NCBI GenBank assembly: GCA_902477765.1
Contig: CABSIM010000011.1
Location: 1-56,974 of the forward strand
DNA from: an uncultured Clostridiaceae bacterium
Lineage (GTDB): Bacteria > Bacillota > Clostridia > Lachnospirales > Lachnospiraceae
DNA length: 56,974 bases
Direction of reading: 5' to 3'
Shown here: positions 24,437 to 33,131 of the stretch, one piece after another
Layout: every line of letters starts with the position of its first letter
How positions within the stretch are numbered: the first letter of the stretch is position 1
Notes under the pieces: generated by a model
Database searches by the model: none
The model's input: the letters and a program-made list of their open reading frames with translations, nothing else
Told to the model about the DNA's origin: nothing
Position numbers and translations under genes: made by a program

Positions 24437-26437
24437 TTGAAATCAGAATGGGACGGACAGAGAAAAAAATATCTTGAGGCTGTGGATATCGAGTATTCTT
24501 ACGGCCTTGCAAAGAAAATGGAAGAGATCCGGAGCAATCCGGTTCTGGGATACCGGACGGCAGGCTCGGAAGCGGAGCTTGCCACCGGTGAGATGCTGAA
24601 AAAAGAAATGGAAAAAATAGGACTTCAGGATATCCATAAAGACGAGCTGTGTCTGGATTCCTGGGAGTTCAGGAAGGCCGTCATGCGATTTACAGACCAT
24701 GACGGTCTTTCCCATGAATTCCAGCTGGGCGCCTATCAGACGGATTTCTGCACGGACGGGTTCAGGGAATTCCCGCTGGTCTGTGCCGGAAAAGGCGGCG
24801 AGGCGGACTATGAAGGCAGGGATGTGACCGGATGCCTCGTGATGGTGGACATAAACCAGAGAGAAGAGTGGTGGATCAATTTCCCCGTGTACCAGGCGCA
24901 TCTGAAAGGGGCTGCCGCCGTCATTGCCGTTCAGGACAGCGGATATGGGGAAGTGGGCGAAGAGGCGCTTAATGCCCAGGACATTGCCGGCCCCAGGGAA
25001 GCTCCTGCTTTCTCCATGTCCAGAAAAGACGCGGAAATTCTCAAACGGGCACTGAAGGAGCAGGAAAGAATTTCCGTGGAATTTGATGCAGACTCCCGGG
25101 TTCGGGAACAGGTTCCGGCGTATAACGTCTGGGGAACCATTCCGGGGACCGGTCCGGGGATGATTCTTCTGAGTGCCCATTATGATTCCTATTTTGACGG
25201 ATTCCAGGATGACAACTGTGCGGTGGGAATGATGCTCGGCATGGCAAGAACACTTCTGAAAGCCGGATACCGTCCCCGCAGGACCCTGGTGTTCTGCGCC
25301 ATGGCTGCGGAGGAATGGGGAATCGTAAATTCCAAATATGACTGGTCCACAGGCGCCTGGCAGCAGGTATTCAAAATCCGGCCGGAGTGGCAGGGACAGG
25401 TTATTGCGGACCTGAATTTTGAACTGCCGGCCCATGCCCATGACAGATGGGACGGAATCCGCTCCACCTTTGAATATGAAGAGTTTCTGAAAACATTCAT
25501 AGAAAATCTCCCGATGCCCGTTGAGGATGTGTATCCGGAAGGGCTGTATGTACAGACGCCCATTGAGACCTGGTCAGATGACTTTTCCATTGCCATTTCC
25601 GGAATTCCGTCCATGGTCAATGAATTCAGCGGCGGAAGATTCATGGAAACCCATTATCATTCCCAGTTTGACAACGACGAGTACTATGATCCGGACATTT
25701 ACCGGTTCCATCATCAGCTGTACGGGCTCCTTCTGATGGAGCTGGATCAGATCCGGGTGGCACCCCTGGATTTCAGAAGGACTCTCAGGGCACTGAGAGA
25801 CAGTATCCGGCCGGTGACGGGACGTGAAGACCGGGATCTGATCCGACGGCTTCTGGAACGGCTGGATGAGGGACAGGAACTGGCCTGCCATCTTTATGAC
25901 AGGGTGCAGGAAATCAACAGGACCGAAGGCCCCGTACCGGAGGCATTTCAGAGACAGCTCCTGTACCTGTTCCGGAAATGTCAGGATTATTTTGTAAGGC
26001 TGAACTGGCATGATGAGGTACTGTTCCCTCATGAGGCGGCTCAGAACAATCTGAGACATATCGGAGACGCGGTACGCTGCCTGGAGCAGGCGGATCTTTC
26101 AGGAGCACTGGAAAATCTGTATCTGGTGGACAATAACCAGTATGCCTTCCAGTTTGACGATCAGGTATACAGGTATTTCACGGAATATGTTCTGAATCAG
26201 GATCCGGACCGTCTGCAGTGGGGCGCCGGACGGATTGTCCACCATGTGGATCTTTCGGCTCAGGTGCGCAGCCTGAAGGAAAAACTGAAAACCGGAGACA
26301 CGGATACCGGGGAAGAGGAACAATCCCTGCGCCGCATGGAGGCTCACGAGCTGGCCTGCTTTGATGACGATATCCGGTATCTGATCCAGGCCATGGATAC
26401 ATTGATCTGTGAAATGAAAAAAGCAAAAGGGGTGTAA
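24437..26437 (+). CDS. M28-family zinc peptidase with C-terminal extension
   Basis: This 666-aa protein has no signal peptide. The M28 aminopeptidase core includes a protease-associated insert (about 110-210) and the metal sites SAHYDSYFDG (His near 247), DDNCAVG (Asp near 258) and AMAAEEWG (Glu pair near 292). About 200 extra C-terminal residues are helical and charged, without a domain I recognise. Start is TTG at 24437, with AAAGGAGG 9 nt before it. Peptide breakdown in the cytoplasm is the likely role. It is followed 9 bp later by an acetyltransferase gene. Confidence 0.83.
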   Translation: MKSEWDGQRKKYLEAVDIEYSYGLAKKMEEIRSNPVLGYRTAGSEAELATGEMLKKEMEKIGLQDIHKDELCLDSWEFRKAVMRFTDHDGLSHEFQLGAYQTDFCTDGFREFPLVCAGKGGEADYEGRDVTGCLVMVDINQREEWWINFPVYQAHLKGAAAVIAVQDSGYGEVGEEALNAQDIAGPREAPAFSMSRKDAEILKRALKEQERISVEFDADSRVREQVPAYNVWGTIPGTGPGMILLSAHYDSYFDGFQDDNCAVGMMLGMARTLLKAGYRPRRTLVFCAMAAEEWGIVNSKYDWSTGAWQQVFKIRPEWQGQVIADLNFELPAHAHDRWDGIRSTFEYEEFLKTFIENLPMPVEDVYPEGLYVQTPIETWSDDFSIAISGIPSMVNEFSGGRFMETHYHSQFDNDEYYDPDIYRFHHQLYGLLLMELDQIRVAPLDFRRTLRALRDSIRPVTGREDRDLIRRLLERLDEGQELACHLYDRVQEINRTEGPVPEAFQRQLLYLFRKCQDYFVRLNWHDEVLFPHEAAQNNLRHIGDAVRCLEQADLSGALENLYLVDNNQYAFQFDDQVYRYFTEYVLNQDPDRLQWGAGRIVHHVDLSAQVRSLKEKLKTGDTDTGEEEQSLRRMEAHELACFDDDIRYLIQAMDTLICEMKKAKGV

Positions 26438-26446
26438 ACGGCTGCA

Positions 26447-27079
26447 ATGGAAAGCCAGATATTATACCGGGTGCAGAAAGAAGATCTGCCCCGGCTCAGA
26501 ACGCTTCTGACGGAATGTTTTGCGGAGGACCCGCTTTATCATACGCTGATTCCGGATGAAGAGACCAGAAAACGGCTGATGCCGGAACTGTTTGACTGTG
26601 ATCTGACGGAATTTTATGAAACCTGTGAGATTTTTGCGGACAGCCCTGAGCTCAATGGAGTTCTGGTGGTGTCCGATGAATCGGAACCCTATGATCCCAT
26701 CCGGTTTTACATGACGGAAATGCTGGCGTCCCTGAAGACCGATGAGTATCTGATCAGGGAAGACAGAAGTCTCCGGACACTCTGGAATTTTATCCGGGGC
26801 CGGGACTATCTGAATTCCCGGTGGACGGCCCAGCTTCATCAGGAAAACCGTATCCATATTATTTACCTGGCGGTGAGTCCTTCCGCAAGGCACCGGGGTA
26901 TAGCGGAAAAACTTCTGGATGAAACTCTGGCATATGCGGCGGCTCATAAACTGATGATCTCCCTGGAGACCCACAATGAAAAAAACGTGGCCTTTTACGG
27001 CCATTTCGGATTCAAGGTATTCGGAATTGTGGACAAGGGCATGAACCTGAAACAGTACTGTCTGATTCATGAAGCATGA
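26447..27079 (+). CDS. GNAT-family N-acetyltransferase
   Basis: This 210-aa protein has the GNAT acetyl-CoA loop in VSPSARHRGIAEKLLDETL (about residues 144-162) and a C-terminal ETHNEKNVAFYGHFGF block typical of the family. It starts 9 bp after the M28 peptidase stop, so the two are probably co-transcribed. Substrate is unknown; the peptidase context could suggest amino acids or peptides, but that is only an inference. Confidence 0.8.
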   Translation: MESQILYRVQKEDLPRLRTLLTECFAEDPLYHTLIPDEETRKRLMPELFDCDLTEFYETCEIFADSPELNGVLVVSDESEPYDPIRFYMTEMLASLKTDEYLIREDRSLRTLWNFIRGRDYLNSRWTAQLHQENRIHIIYLAVSPSARHRGIAEKLLDETLAYAAAHKLMISLETHNEKNVAFYGHFGFKVFGIVDKGMNLKQYCLIHEA

Positions 27080-27185
27080 AGACCGGGGAAATCCTGAGAA
27101 CAGCCGCAGAAGGCGGAAGAGAACGGAACAGAAGAAAAGCAAACGGAACGGACACCGGAAGTTCCGGAATACGGACAGAAAAAGA

Positions 27186-27230
27186 GAAGACAGGGTATCT
27201 GCGATTGGCAGCCGCAGATACCCTGTCTTC
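27186..27230 (-). terminator. Long-stem terminator between GNAT and kdgK
   Basis: A perfect 18-bp stem (27186-27203 with 27213-27230) and a 9-nt loop are followed on the minus strand by CTTTTTCTG after TCT. It lies about 70 bp past the kdgK stop and can also serve the plus-strand gene. Confidence 0.8.
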
Positions 27231-27300
27231 GTCTGGTATATGAGGAATAAACTTGCCGTAATTGGCAAATGGGACCAGCGTAATAAGAGCGGAATAAAAA

Positions 27301-28326
27301 TTACCGCTGAACGCGTCCGGAGCCGTCTCCGCCTGCCAGCTTCTTTACTTCATCAACGGAAACCATGTTCATGTCTCCTTCGATGGAGTGCTTCAGACAG
27401 GATGCAGCAACTGCAAATTCGATGGTGCCCTGAGCGTCGTAGTCATTCAGGCATGCATAGATCAGGCCGCCGCCGAAGCTGTCGCCGCCGCCCACACGGT
27501 CAACAATGTGCATTGCGTATTTCTTGCTGAAGTAATAGCCTGTGCCGTCATAGAGCATTGCGGACCAGTTGTTGTCGTTGGCAGAGATGGATTCACGAAG
27601 CGTGATGGCAACCTTGGAGAAACCGAAACGGTCAGCCAGCTGTTTTGCCACATCTTTGTAACCTTCATGATTTACAGTGCCTGCAGTAACATCTGTATTG
27701 GCAGCCTTGATGCCGAATACGTCGGAAGCATCTTCCTCGTTGGCGATGCAGACATCAACATATTTGCAGAGCTCGCCCATAACCTGTCCGGCTTTTTCCT
27801 TGGACCAGAGCTTGTTTCTGTAGTTCAAGTCGCAGGAAACAGTGAGGCCCAGTTCCTTGGCCTTTTTGCATGCTTCCAGACAGATGGATGCAACGGTGTC
27901 GTTGAGGGCCGGAGTAATGCCGGTGAAGTGGAACCAGTCAGCACCTGCAAAGATGGCTGCCCAGTCGAAGTCTTCCGGAGAAGCCTCTGCAATTGCGGAG
28001 TGAGCACGGTCATAGATAACCTTGGAAGGTCTCTGGGAAGCACCTTTTTCCAGGAAATAGATGCCCACACGGTCGCCGCCGCGGGTGATGGCAGAAGTAT
28101 CAACACCATACTGTCTCAGGGCGTTGACAGCAGCCTGACCGATTTCGTGCTTCGGAAGTTTTGTTACAAATGCTGCGTCCAGACCATAGTTGGCCAGAGA
28201 AACAGCCACGTTTGCCTCTCCGCCGCCGTAGGTTGCGCCGAAGCTGTTTGTCTGTACGAAACGATAGTATCCCTCCGGAGCGAGACGGAGCATGATTTCA
28301 CCAAATGTAATAACTCTCTTTGCCAT
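27301..28326 (-). CDS. kdgK: 2-keto-3-deoxygluconate kinase (PfkB family)
   Basis: This 341-aa sugar kinase has the PfkB signatures GGGEANVAVSLANYG near residue 35 and DRVGGGDSFGGGLIYA near residue 265, which includes the catalytic Asp. It phosphorylates 2-keto-3-deoxygluconate to KDPG with ATP. The identification as KdgK, not fructokinase, rests mainly on the preceding KDPG aldolase gene (eda), 99 bp upstream on the same strand, and the KdgR-like operator ahead of the pair. A hairpin without a T-run separates the two genes. Confidence 0.85.
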   Translation of the reverse strand: MAKRVITFGEIMLRLAPEGYYRFVQTNSFGATYGGGEANVAVSLANYGLDAAFVTKLPKHEIGQAAVNALRQYGVDTSAITRGGDRVGIYFLEKGASQRPSKVIYDRAHSAIAEASPEDFDWAAIFAGADWFHFTGITPALNDTVASICLEACKKAKELGLTVSCDLNYRNKLWSKEKAGQVMGELCKYVDVCIANEEDASDVFGIKAANTDVTAGTVNHEGYKDVAKQLADRFGFSKVAITLRESISANDNNWSAMLYDGTGYYFSKKYAMHIVDRVGGGDSFGGGLIYACLNDYDAQGTIEFAVAASCLKHSIEGDMNMVSVDEVKKLAGGDGSGRVQR

Positions 28327-28377
28327 GATTTACGAATCTCCTTCTTTTTTATTGGAACATAACGGACGGCAGGATAT

Positions 28378-28406
28378 GAACCGGCATCCGGAACGGATAC
28401 CGGTTC
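28378..28406 (-). other. Intercistronic hairpin between eda and kdgK
   Basis: GAACCGG/CCGGTTC and ATCCG/CGGAT form a 12-bp stem with one symmetric mismatch and a 3-nt loop. No T-run follows, so it may set the eda:kdgK message ratio and not end transcription. Confidence 0.55.
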
Positions 28407-28425
28407 AGAAAGAGCCGCCGGCTTC

Positions 28426-29385
28426 TTATTTCTGCATCAGATGTACGGCGAAACCGTTGATTTCGTCAGCCAGATAAATGGCAGTCATCTTGCTGCCTTT
28501 AAACTTGGCGGTGGACTCGTCAAAACGGAAGCCCATCATTTCAAGATAATTTTTTGCTCTCAGAACGGAGTTGGTGGCAATGCCGATGTGGCCCTTTGCG
28601 CCGCGGCCCTGGGATTTCATTGCCTCTACTGCGGTTCCTGCAAAAACAGAGCTGTTTCCGACCTTCTTTGTGAATCCGAACAGACGGTCAAAGGCATCGG
28701 CAGTGCTTTCAGCCTCAGCCTCATCGGAACAGTTGATTCCTACGTGAGCCAGATCAAAGCCCAGCATGGTCTGTACGGCCTCTCTGGTGAGGTCGCGGAT
28801 CTTGTCGAACTCTCCGGCTGCCACCAGGTCTTTTTTCACCATCCAGCTGCCGCCGCATGCCAGAATCTTGTCAAAGGCCAGATAGGAATTCAGGTTCTTG
28901 GCGTTGATGCCGCCTGTGGGCATGAATTTCATTGTGGTGTAGGGAGCAGACATGGCCTTGATCATCTCAAGTCCGCCGGCTGCTTCTGCCGGGAAGAATT
29001 TTACCACTTCAAGGCCCAGGGAAAGAGCCATTTCCACATCGCTGGGATTGGAGGTTCCCGGAGTCACCGGAATGCCTCTGTCAACGCAGTATTTTACTAC
29101 GGTGGGATTCAGACCCGGGCTTACAATGAATTTGGCGCCGGCGTTTACGGCACGGTCTACCTGCTCTGTAGTCAGTACGGTTCCTGCGCCCACCAGCATT
29201 TCCGGGAATTCCTTTGCCATGATGCGGATGGATTCCTCAGCAGCTGCTGTACGGAAGGTTACCTCCGCGCAGGGAAGACCGCCTTCACAGAGTGCCTTTG
29301 CAAGCGGAAGAGCGTCTTTGGCATCATCCAGAACCACCACCGGAACGATACCGATCTTCTGGATCTTTTCTAATACTTCATGCAT
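28426..29385 (-). CDS. eda: KDPG aldolase fused to a VOC-type domain
   Basis: This 319-aa protein has a complete KDPG/KHG aldolase in residues 1-205. The Schiff-base lysine lies in VVKFFPAEAAGG, the catalytic Glu in CAEVTFRT, and VGAGTVLT is also present. The aldolase splits KDPG into pyruvate and glyceraldehyde 3-phosphate. Residues 210-319 form an added domain with the VOC (glyoxalase-like) pattern: FDLAHVGINC at its start and GHIGIATNSVLRAKNYLEMM in the second half. Normal Eda is about 205-215 aa, so this is a true fusion. The role of the extra domain is unknown. It heads the eda-kdgK operon for uronate catabolism. Confidence 0.87.
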   Translation of the reverse strand: MHEVLEKIQKIGIVPVVVLDDAKDALPLAKALCEGGLPCAEVTFRTAAAEESIRIMAKEFPEMLVGAGTVLTTEQVDRAVNAGAKFIVSPGLNPTVVKYCVDRGIPVTPGTSNPSDVEMALSLGLEVVKFFPAEAAGGLEMIKAMSAPYTTMKFMPTGGINAKNLNSYLAFDKILACGGSWMVKKDLVAAGEFDKIRDLTREAVQTMLGFDLAHVGINCSDEAEAESTADAFDRLFGFTKKVGNSSVFAGTAVEAMKSQGRGAKGHIGIATNSVLRAKNYLEMMGFRFDESTAKFKGSKMTAIYLADEINGFAVHLMQK

Positions 29386-29485
29386 GTCTCATTCTCCTTT
29401 TTACCTACAAATTTGGATCATTTTCTGTTTCTGTATGTACGCTGCAGTCAAGTGTTTCAGAATACGTTATGAAGTTTCACAATGC

Positions 29486-29504
29486 GGAACAATGTTTCAC
29501 ATTG
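29486..29504. promoter_or_regulatory. KdgR-like operator in the eda leader
   Basis: On the minus strand GAAACATTGTTCC (29486-29498) matches the core of the enterobacterial KdgR site (GAAACATTGTTTC) with one difference. It overlaps a perfect palindrome CAATGT-ttc-ACATTG (29490-29504). A second TGTGAAAC copy lies 20 bp further down. The sites lie about 12-30 bp after the expected transcription start, where a repressor would block elongation. Confidence 0.55.
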
Positions 29505-29522
29505 CGGTCTCGATTACTTCTG

Positions 29523-29550
29523 ATTATACTCTATGGCTTTTAAATGTCAA
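29523..29550 (-). promoter_or_regulatory. Sigma-A promoter of eda-kdgK
   Basis: On the minus strand TTGACA (29545-29550), 16 nt and TATAAT (29523-29528) match both hexamers fully. The eda start codon is about 138 bp downstream. Confidence 0.8.
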
Positions 29551-29606
29551 TAGAAAATGCTGAATTTAAAGGGAAAAACGGGGAAAAATATCAGAATGAA
29601 TTGGCC

Positions 29607-29635
29607 TTCCCATAAAGTGCAAAATGTGGTAAAAT
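29607..29635 (+). promoter_or_regulatory. Promoter of the DUF2156 gene
   Basis: TTCCCA, 17 nt and TAAAAT, with TGG before the -10 as an extended element. The -35 is weak. The gene starts 66 bp downstream. Confidence 0.5.
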
Positions 29636-29700
29636 GAACGGGCAGTCAGACAAAGGCCATGACGGAGGCCTGAGATACGGAAATAAAAAACGAGGTTATC

Positions 29701-30612
29701 ATGAAAATAGAATTCAAGAGATTAGAGGCAGAGGATATCGAAAAGCTTACGGGATTTTACGGACTGCGTCATGATCCCACCTGTGACAGTGTGATTCTGG
29801 ATAATTTCCTCTGGAGGGAATATTATGACGTCCGGTATGCAGTGCGGGACGGCAGAGCTGTTCTCTGGACCATGACCATTCACGGAAAAAAATATGCGGC
29901 ACTTCCCGTGGGAAGAATGGAAGATATGCCCGGATATTTTAAGGAACTGGAGCAGTATTTTAATGAAGAGCTGGATCTGCCGCTGGAGATTTACCTGGCG
30001 GATGAACCGGCCGTGGAATATCTCAATCTGCCGCCGGACCGGTACTCTGTGACGGAACTGCCTGACAGCAGGGATTATATTTATAACGCGGAGTCTCTGA
30101 AGACTCTGGCAGGAAAAGATCTTCATAAAAAGAAGAATCATCTCAATTCCTTTGTGAAAAAATTTGCCGGCAGATTTGAATACAGGACGCTCTGCTGTTC
30201 TGACAGCCATGAGGTATGGGAATTTCTGGTGAAATGGAGAGCGCAGAAAGGACAGGAAGTGGAGGGCCATCTGGATTATGAGGTGAGCGGCATCCATGAG
30301 ATACTGAAAAACTGCTCCATGCTCAATGTGCGCATGGGAGGCATTTATGTGGATGATTCCCTGGAGGCATTTTCCATCGGAAGCTATAATCCTCTGGAGA
30401 AGATGGCAATTATCCATATTGAAAAGGCCAATCCGGAATACCGGGGGCTGTATCAGTGCATCAATCAGCAGTTCCTGATCCATGAATTCCCGGAAGCGGT
30501 CCTGGTAAACCGGGAAGATGACATGGGACTTCCGGGGCTCAGACAGGCGAAAATGTCCTATGCGCCCTGCGGATTTGCGAAAAAATACAGGATCAGACAA
30601 ATTTCAAGGTAA
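29701..30612 (+). CDS. DUF2156 protein, LPG-synthase C-terminal-like
   Basis: This 303-aa soluble protein matches DUF2156, the GNAT-fold catalytic part of phosphatidylglycerol lysyltransferases, but lacks their membrane domain. The central helix-turn KDLHKKKNHLNSFVKKF and the late IHIEKANPEYRGLYQCINQQ block are characteristic. Stand-alone members are common in Clostridia. They may transfer an aminoacyl or acyl group, but substrates are not established. It is directly followed by an Eis-like acetyltransferase gene, 12 bp later. Confidence 0.82.
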   Translation: MKIEFKRLEAEDIEKLTGFYGLRHDPTCDSVILDNFLWREYYDVRYAVRDGRAVLWTMTIHGKKYAALPVGRMEDMPGYFKELEQYFNEELDLPLEIYLADEPAVEYLNLPPDRYSVTELPDSRDYIYNAESLKTLAGKDLHKKKNHLNSFVKKFAGRFEYRTLCCSDSHEVWEFLVKWRAQKGQEVEGHLDYEVSGIHEILKNCSMLNVRMGGIYVDDSLEAFSIGSYNPLEKMAIIHIEKANPEYRGLYQCINQQFLIHEFPEAVLVNREDDMGLPGLRQAKMSYAPCGFAKKYRIRQISR

Positions 30613-30624
30613 GTGGAGATAAGA

Positions 30625-31650
30625 ATGGTACGTTATTTGGCAGAAGGGGAAAAAGAAACAAGTGAGGAACTCTGGAAAGAGTGTTTTCCGGAAGATTCAG
30701 AGTCCTTCCGCAGATATTATTTTAAGGAAAAGATCAGGGACAGCCGGGTGCTGGTCTGTGAACAGGACGGAAACATCATATCCATGCTTCACAGGAATCC
30801 GTACAGGATTTCCATGAGGGGAAATGTGCAGACCTGTGACTATATTGTCGGGGTCGCCACCGCAAAGGAAGAGCGCCATAAGGGACATATGCGGAGCCTG
30901 ATCCTGTCGGCATTCCGGGACATGTATGAGGAAAAGATGCCCTTTACCTTTCTGATGCCGGCCCGGGAGGCCATCTATCTGCCGTTTGATTTCCGCTTTA
31001 TTTTTGATCAGCCCAGATGGGTGCTGAAATACAGCGCCGGAATCCGCAGAGTACCGTGGGAGAACGGGGAACTGCTGGAAGACCTGGCCCAGTGGCAGAA
31101 TGCGTGGCTGAAGCGTCAGTTTGAGGTATTTGCGGTAAGAGATCCGGAATACCTGAGCCGTATGCAGAAAGAACTTGCCAGTGAAGACGGGGTCTGCCGC
31201 CTGATCTATGATGACGACTGGTTTGTGGGCATGGAAAGTGAATGGGGAATCGGAGAGCGGGAAATGAGGTATCTCTATACGGGAGACCGCTACCGCAGTC
31301 TGGCGGGATCAAAGCCGGCCATTATGGGAAGGATCATATGTCTTCCGGAGTTTGTCAGACCCATTCATCTTTCGGAGGAATGCCCCTACGAGGAGATCAC
31401 GGTGGAAATAGGGGTCAATGATCTGTTCCTTCCGCAGAATCAGGGCGGATGGCTCTGGAAAATAGGAAGAGACGGGTCTTCCATGACCCAGACTTCAAGA
31501 TTTGTGTCCAAGGGGAAAGGCCCGGTATTTTCCATTGCGGAAATGGTACAGTGGCTGTTCGGATACAAAATTCCCGCTCAGGTTGCCAAAGTGCCCTGCG
31601 GGGAATATATTGAGCCGTTCCGGGGCGTGTTCCTGGATGAGGTTGTCTGA
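30625..31650 (+). CDS. Eis-like GNAT acetyltransferase
   Basis: This 341-aa protein has an N-terminal GNAT domain (VGVATAKEERHKGHMRSLIL, near residue 80), a middle region, and a C-terminal section resembling the SCP2-like end of Eis proteins. Eis enzymes acetylate aminoglycosides or protein lysines. The target here is unknown. The ATG at 30625 has GGAG 6 nt before it; an in-frame GTG at 30613 sits directly on that ribosome site and is less likely. Co-transcription with the DUF2156 gene is likely. Confidence 0.78.
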   Translation: MVRYLAEGEKETSEELWKECFPEDSESFRRYYFKEKIRDSRVLVCEQDGNIISMLHRNPYRISMRGNVQTCDYIVGVATAKEERHKGHMRSLILSAFRDMYEEKMPFTFLMPAREAIYLPFDFRFIFDQPRWVLKYSAGIRRVPWENGELLEDLAQWQNAWLKRQFEVFAVRDPEYLSRMQKELASEDGVCRLIYDDDWFVGMESEWGIGEREMRYLYTGDRYRSLAGSKPAIMGRIICLPEFVRPIHLSEECPYEEITVEIGVNDLFLPQNQGGWLWKIGRDGSSMTQTSRFVSKGKGPVFSIAEMVQWLFGYKIPAQVAKVPCGEYIEPFRGVFLDEVV

Positions 31651-31735
31651 AACGCGTGGCCGTGCCGGAAAGGAATCCGGAAGATGTGTGAGAAAACCGG
31701 ACGGCACGGATTGGTGACAGGAAGGAGGTCTTTTT

Positions 31736-32458
31736 GTGGATGAAAGGGAAACGTTAAAGGAGTGGATCAGGGAAAGCAGCAGAATCGTGTTTTTCGGCGG
31801 CGCCGGAGTTTCCACAGAAAGCGGGATACCGGATTTCAGGAGTACGGACGGTCTGTATCATCAGCAGTATGAATATCCGCCGGAGACGATCCTGAGTCAC
31901 AGCTTTTACATAAGGAAGACAGAAGAATTCTACCGCTTCTACAGAAATAAGATGCTGTTTCCTGACGCCATGCCCAACCGCTGCCATCTGGCTCTGGCCA
32001 GGCTTGAGGCGGAAGGCAGGCTGAAGGCAGTGGTGACACAGAATATTGACGGCCTTCACCAGAAAGCCGGAAGCCGCGAGGTGCTGGAGCTTCACGGATC
32101 GGTGCTGAGAAATTACTGCACCTCATGCGGAAAATTCTACGGACTGGAAAAAATTCTGGAGACCACGGGAGTTCCCAGGTGCGACTGCGGCGGCATCATC
32201 AAGCCGGACGTGGTGCTTTATGAGGAAAGCCTGGACCAGAAGACCCTGCAGAAGGCAGTGGAACATATCTCCCGGGCAGATATGCTGATTGTGGGAGGAA
32301 CTTCCCTGACGGTTTATCCGGCAGCCGGACTGATTGACTATTACCGGGGAAACCGCCTGGTGCTCATCAATAAATCCGTGACACCCAGGGACAGCTTTGC
32401 AGATCTGGTGGTCAGCGGAAGCATCGGAGAGATTCTCGGAGACGCGGCAGGCGTCTGA
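31736..32458 (+). CDS. Sir2-family NAD-dependent protein deacylase
   Basis: This 240-aa sirtuin has the NAD site GGAGVSTESGIPDFRST (about residues 19-35), QNIDGLH with the general-base His in LELHGSV, and a zinc site in which CTSC is paired with CDC near residue 150. It removes acyl groups from lysines using NAD. Start is GTG at 31736 with GGAAGGAGG before it. It lies 85 bp after an acetyltransferase gene, so an opposing pair is possible. Confidence 0.92.
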   Translation: MDERETLKEWIRESSRIVFFGGAGVSTESGIPDFRSTDGLYHQQYEYPPETILSHSFYIRKTEEFYRFYRNKMLFPDAMPNRCHLALARLEAEGRLKAVVTQNIDGLHQKAGSREVLELHGSVLRNYCTSCGKFYGLEKILETTGVPRCDCGGIIKPDVVLYEESLDQKTLQKAVEHISRADMLIVGGTSLTVYPAAGLIDYYRGNRLVLINKSVTPRDSFADLVVSGSIGEILGDAAGV

Positions 32459-32474
32459 AAGGCGGAACGGAAAC

Positions 32475-32672
32475 ATGATATATGAAGTGGGAGACATTGT
32501 AAAAATGAAAAAACCCCATCCCTGCGGAAGTCAGGAATGGGAGATCCTGCGGGTGGGAGCGGATTTCAGGCTGAAATGCCTGGGATGCGGACATATGGTA
32601 ATGGTCACCAGAAGACTGGTGGAGAAGAATACACGCGGGCTCAGAAAACCGGACGGAACCGTTGTAAAATAA
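32475..32672 (+). CDS. DUF951 small protein
   Basis: This 65-aa protein (MIYEVGDIVKMKKPHPCGS, then LKCLGCGHMVMVTR) matches DUF951, a small Firmicutes family with conserved HPCG and CxxCG groups that look like a metal site. Function is unknown. An in-frame longer frame starts at 32397 inside the sirtuin gene, but homology begins at 32475. It lies 16 bp after the sirtuin gene and about 150 bp before rpsF, a common position for the family. Confidence 0.85.
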   Translation: MIYEVGDIVKMKKPHPCGSQEWEILRVGADFRLKCLGCGHMVMVTRRLVEKNTRGLRKPDGTVVK

Positions 32673-32716
32673 GCCGGAGAAACCGGAAAAACCGGACAGA
32701 TCCGGTGAAAAAGTAC

Positions 32717-32745
32717 TTGCATTTCCCGTGTTTATTTGCTAAAAT
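32717..32745 (+). promoter_or_regulatory. Sigma-A promoter of rpsF-ssb-rpsR
   Basis: TTGCAT, 17 nt and TAAAAT are read, about 80 bp before the rpsF start codon. Confidence 0.7.
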
Positions 32746-32825
32746 GATTATCTGTGACATATTAAATTCCTTGCTCCTGTCACTGAAAGACGGGGGCCAG
32801 AGACCACAAGGAGGGAAAAGAAACT
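32746..32825 (+). ncRNA. Possible S6:S18 leader element
   Basis: The rpsF leader can fold with CCTTG pairing to CAAGG around an inner GTC/GAC hairpin. Ribosomal S6:S18 leaders are known in this operon position in bacteria. The bulge consensus could not be confirmed by eye, so this is tentative. Confidence 0.3.
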
Positions 32826-33113
32826 ATGAACAAATACGAATTAGCAGTTGTTCTTAGCGCAAAACTTGAGGATGACGAGAGAACAGCAGCTCTCGAAAAG
32901 GTGAAAGGCTATATCACCCGTTTCGGCGGCACTGTTACAGATGTGGATGAATGGGGCAAGAAGAGACTTGCTTACGAGATCCAGAAAATGAAAGAGGGAT
33001 TCTACTACTTCATCCATTTTGAAGGAAATTCCGAATGCCCCAATGAGGTAGAAGCTCATGTACGCATTATGGAACCGGTAATCCGTTATCTTTGCGTAAG
33101 ACAGGACGCTTAA
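32826..33113 (+). CDS. rpsF: 30S ribosomal protein S6
   Basis: This 95-aa protein is S6 of the small ribosomal subunit (NKYELAVVLSAKLEDDERTA; FIHFEGNSECPNEVE; IRYLCVR at the end). It forms a heterodimer with S18 on the platform. AAGGAGG lies ahead of the ATG. The order rpsF-ssb-rpsR is widely conserved in Firmicutes. Confidence 0.97.
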   Translation: MNKYELAVVLSAKLEDDERTAALEKVKGYITRFGGTVTDVDEWGKKRLAYEIQKMKEGFYYFIHFEGNSECPNEVEAHVRIMEPVIRYLCVRQDA

Positions 33114-33131
33114 TAAAGAAAGTGTGATTTT

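Larger units (their letters stand above)
29386..29700. other. 315-bp divergent regulatory region
   Basis: No gene is seen. The interval contains the eda promoter and operator on the minus strand and a promoter for the DUF2156 gene on the plus strand, each listed separately. Confidence 0.6.
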
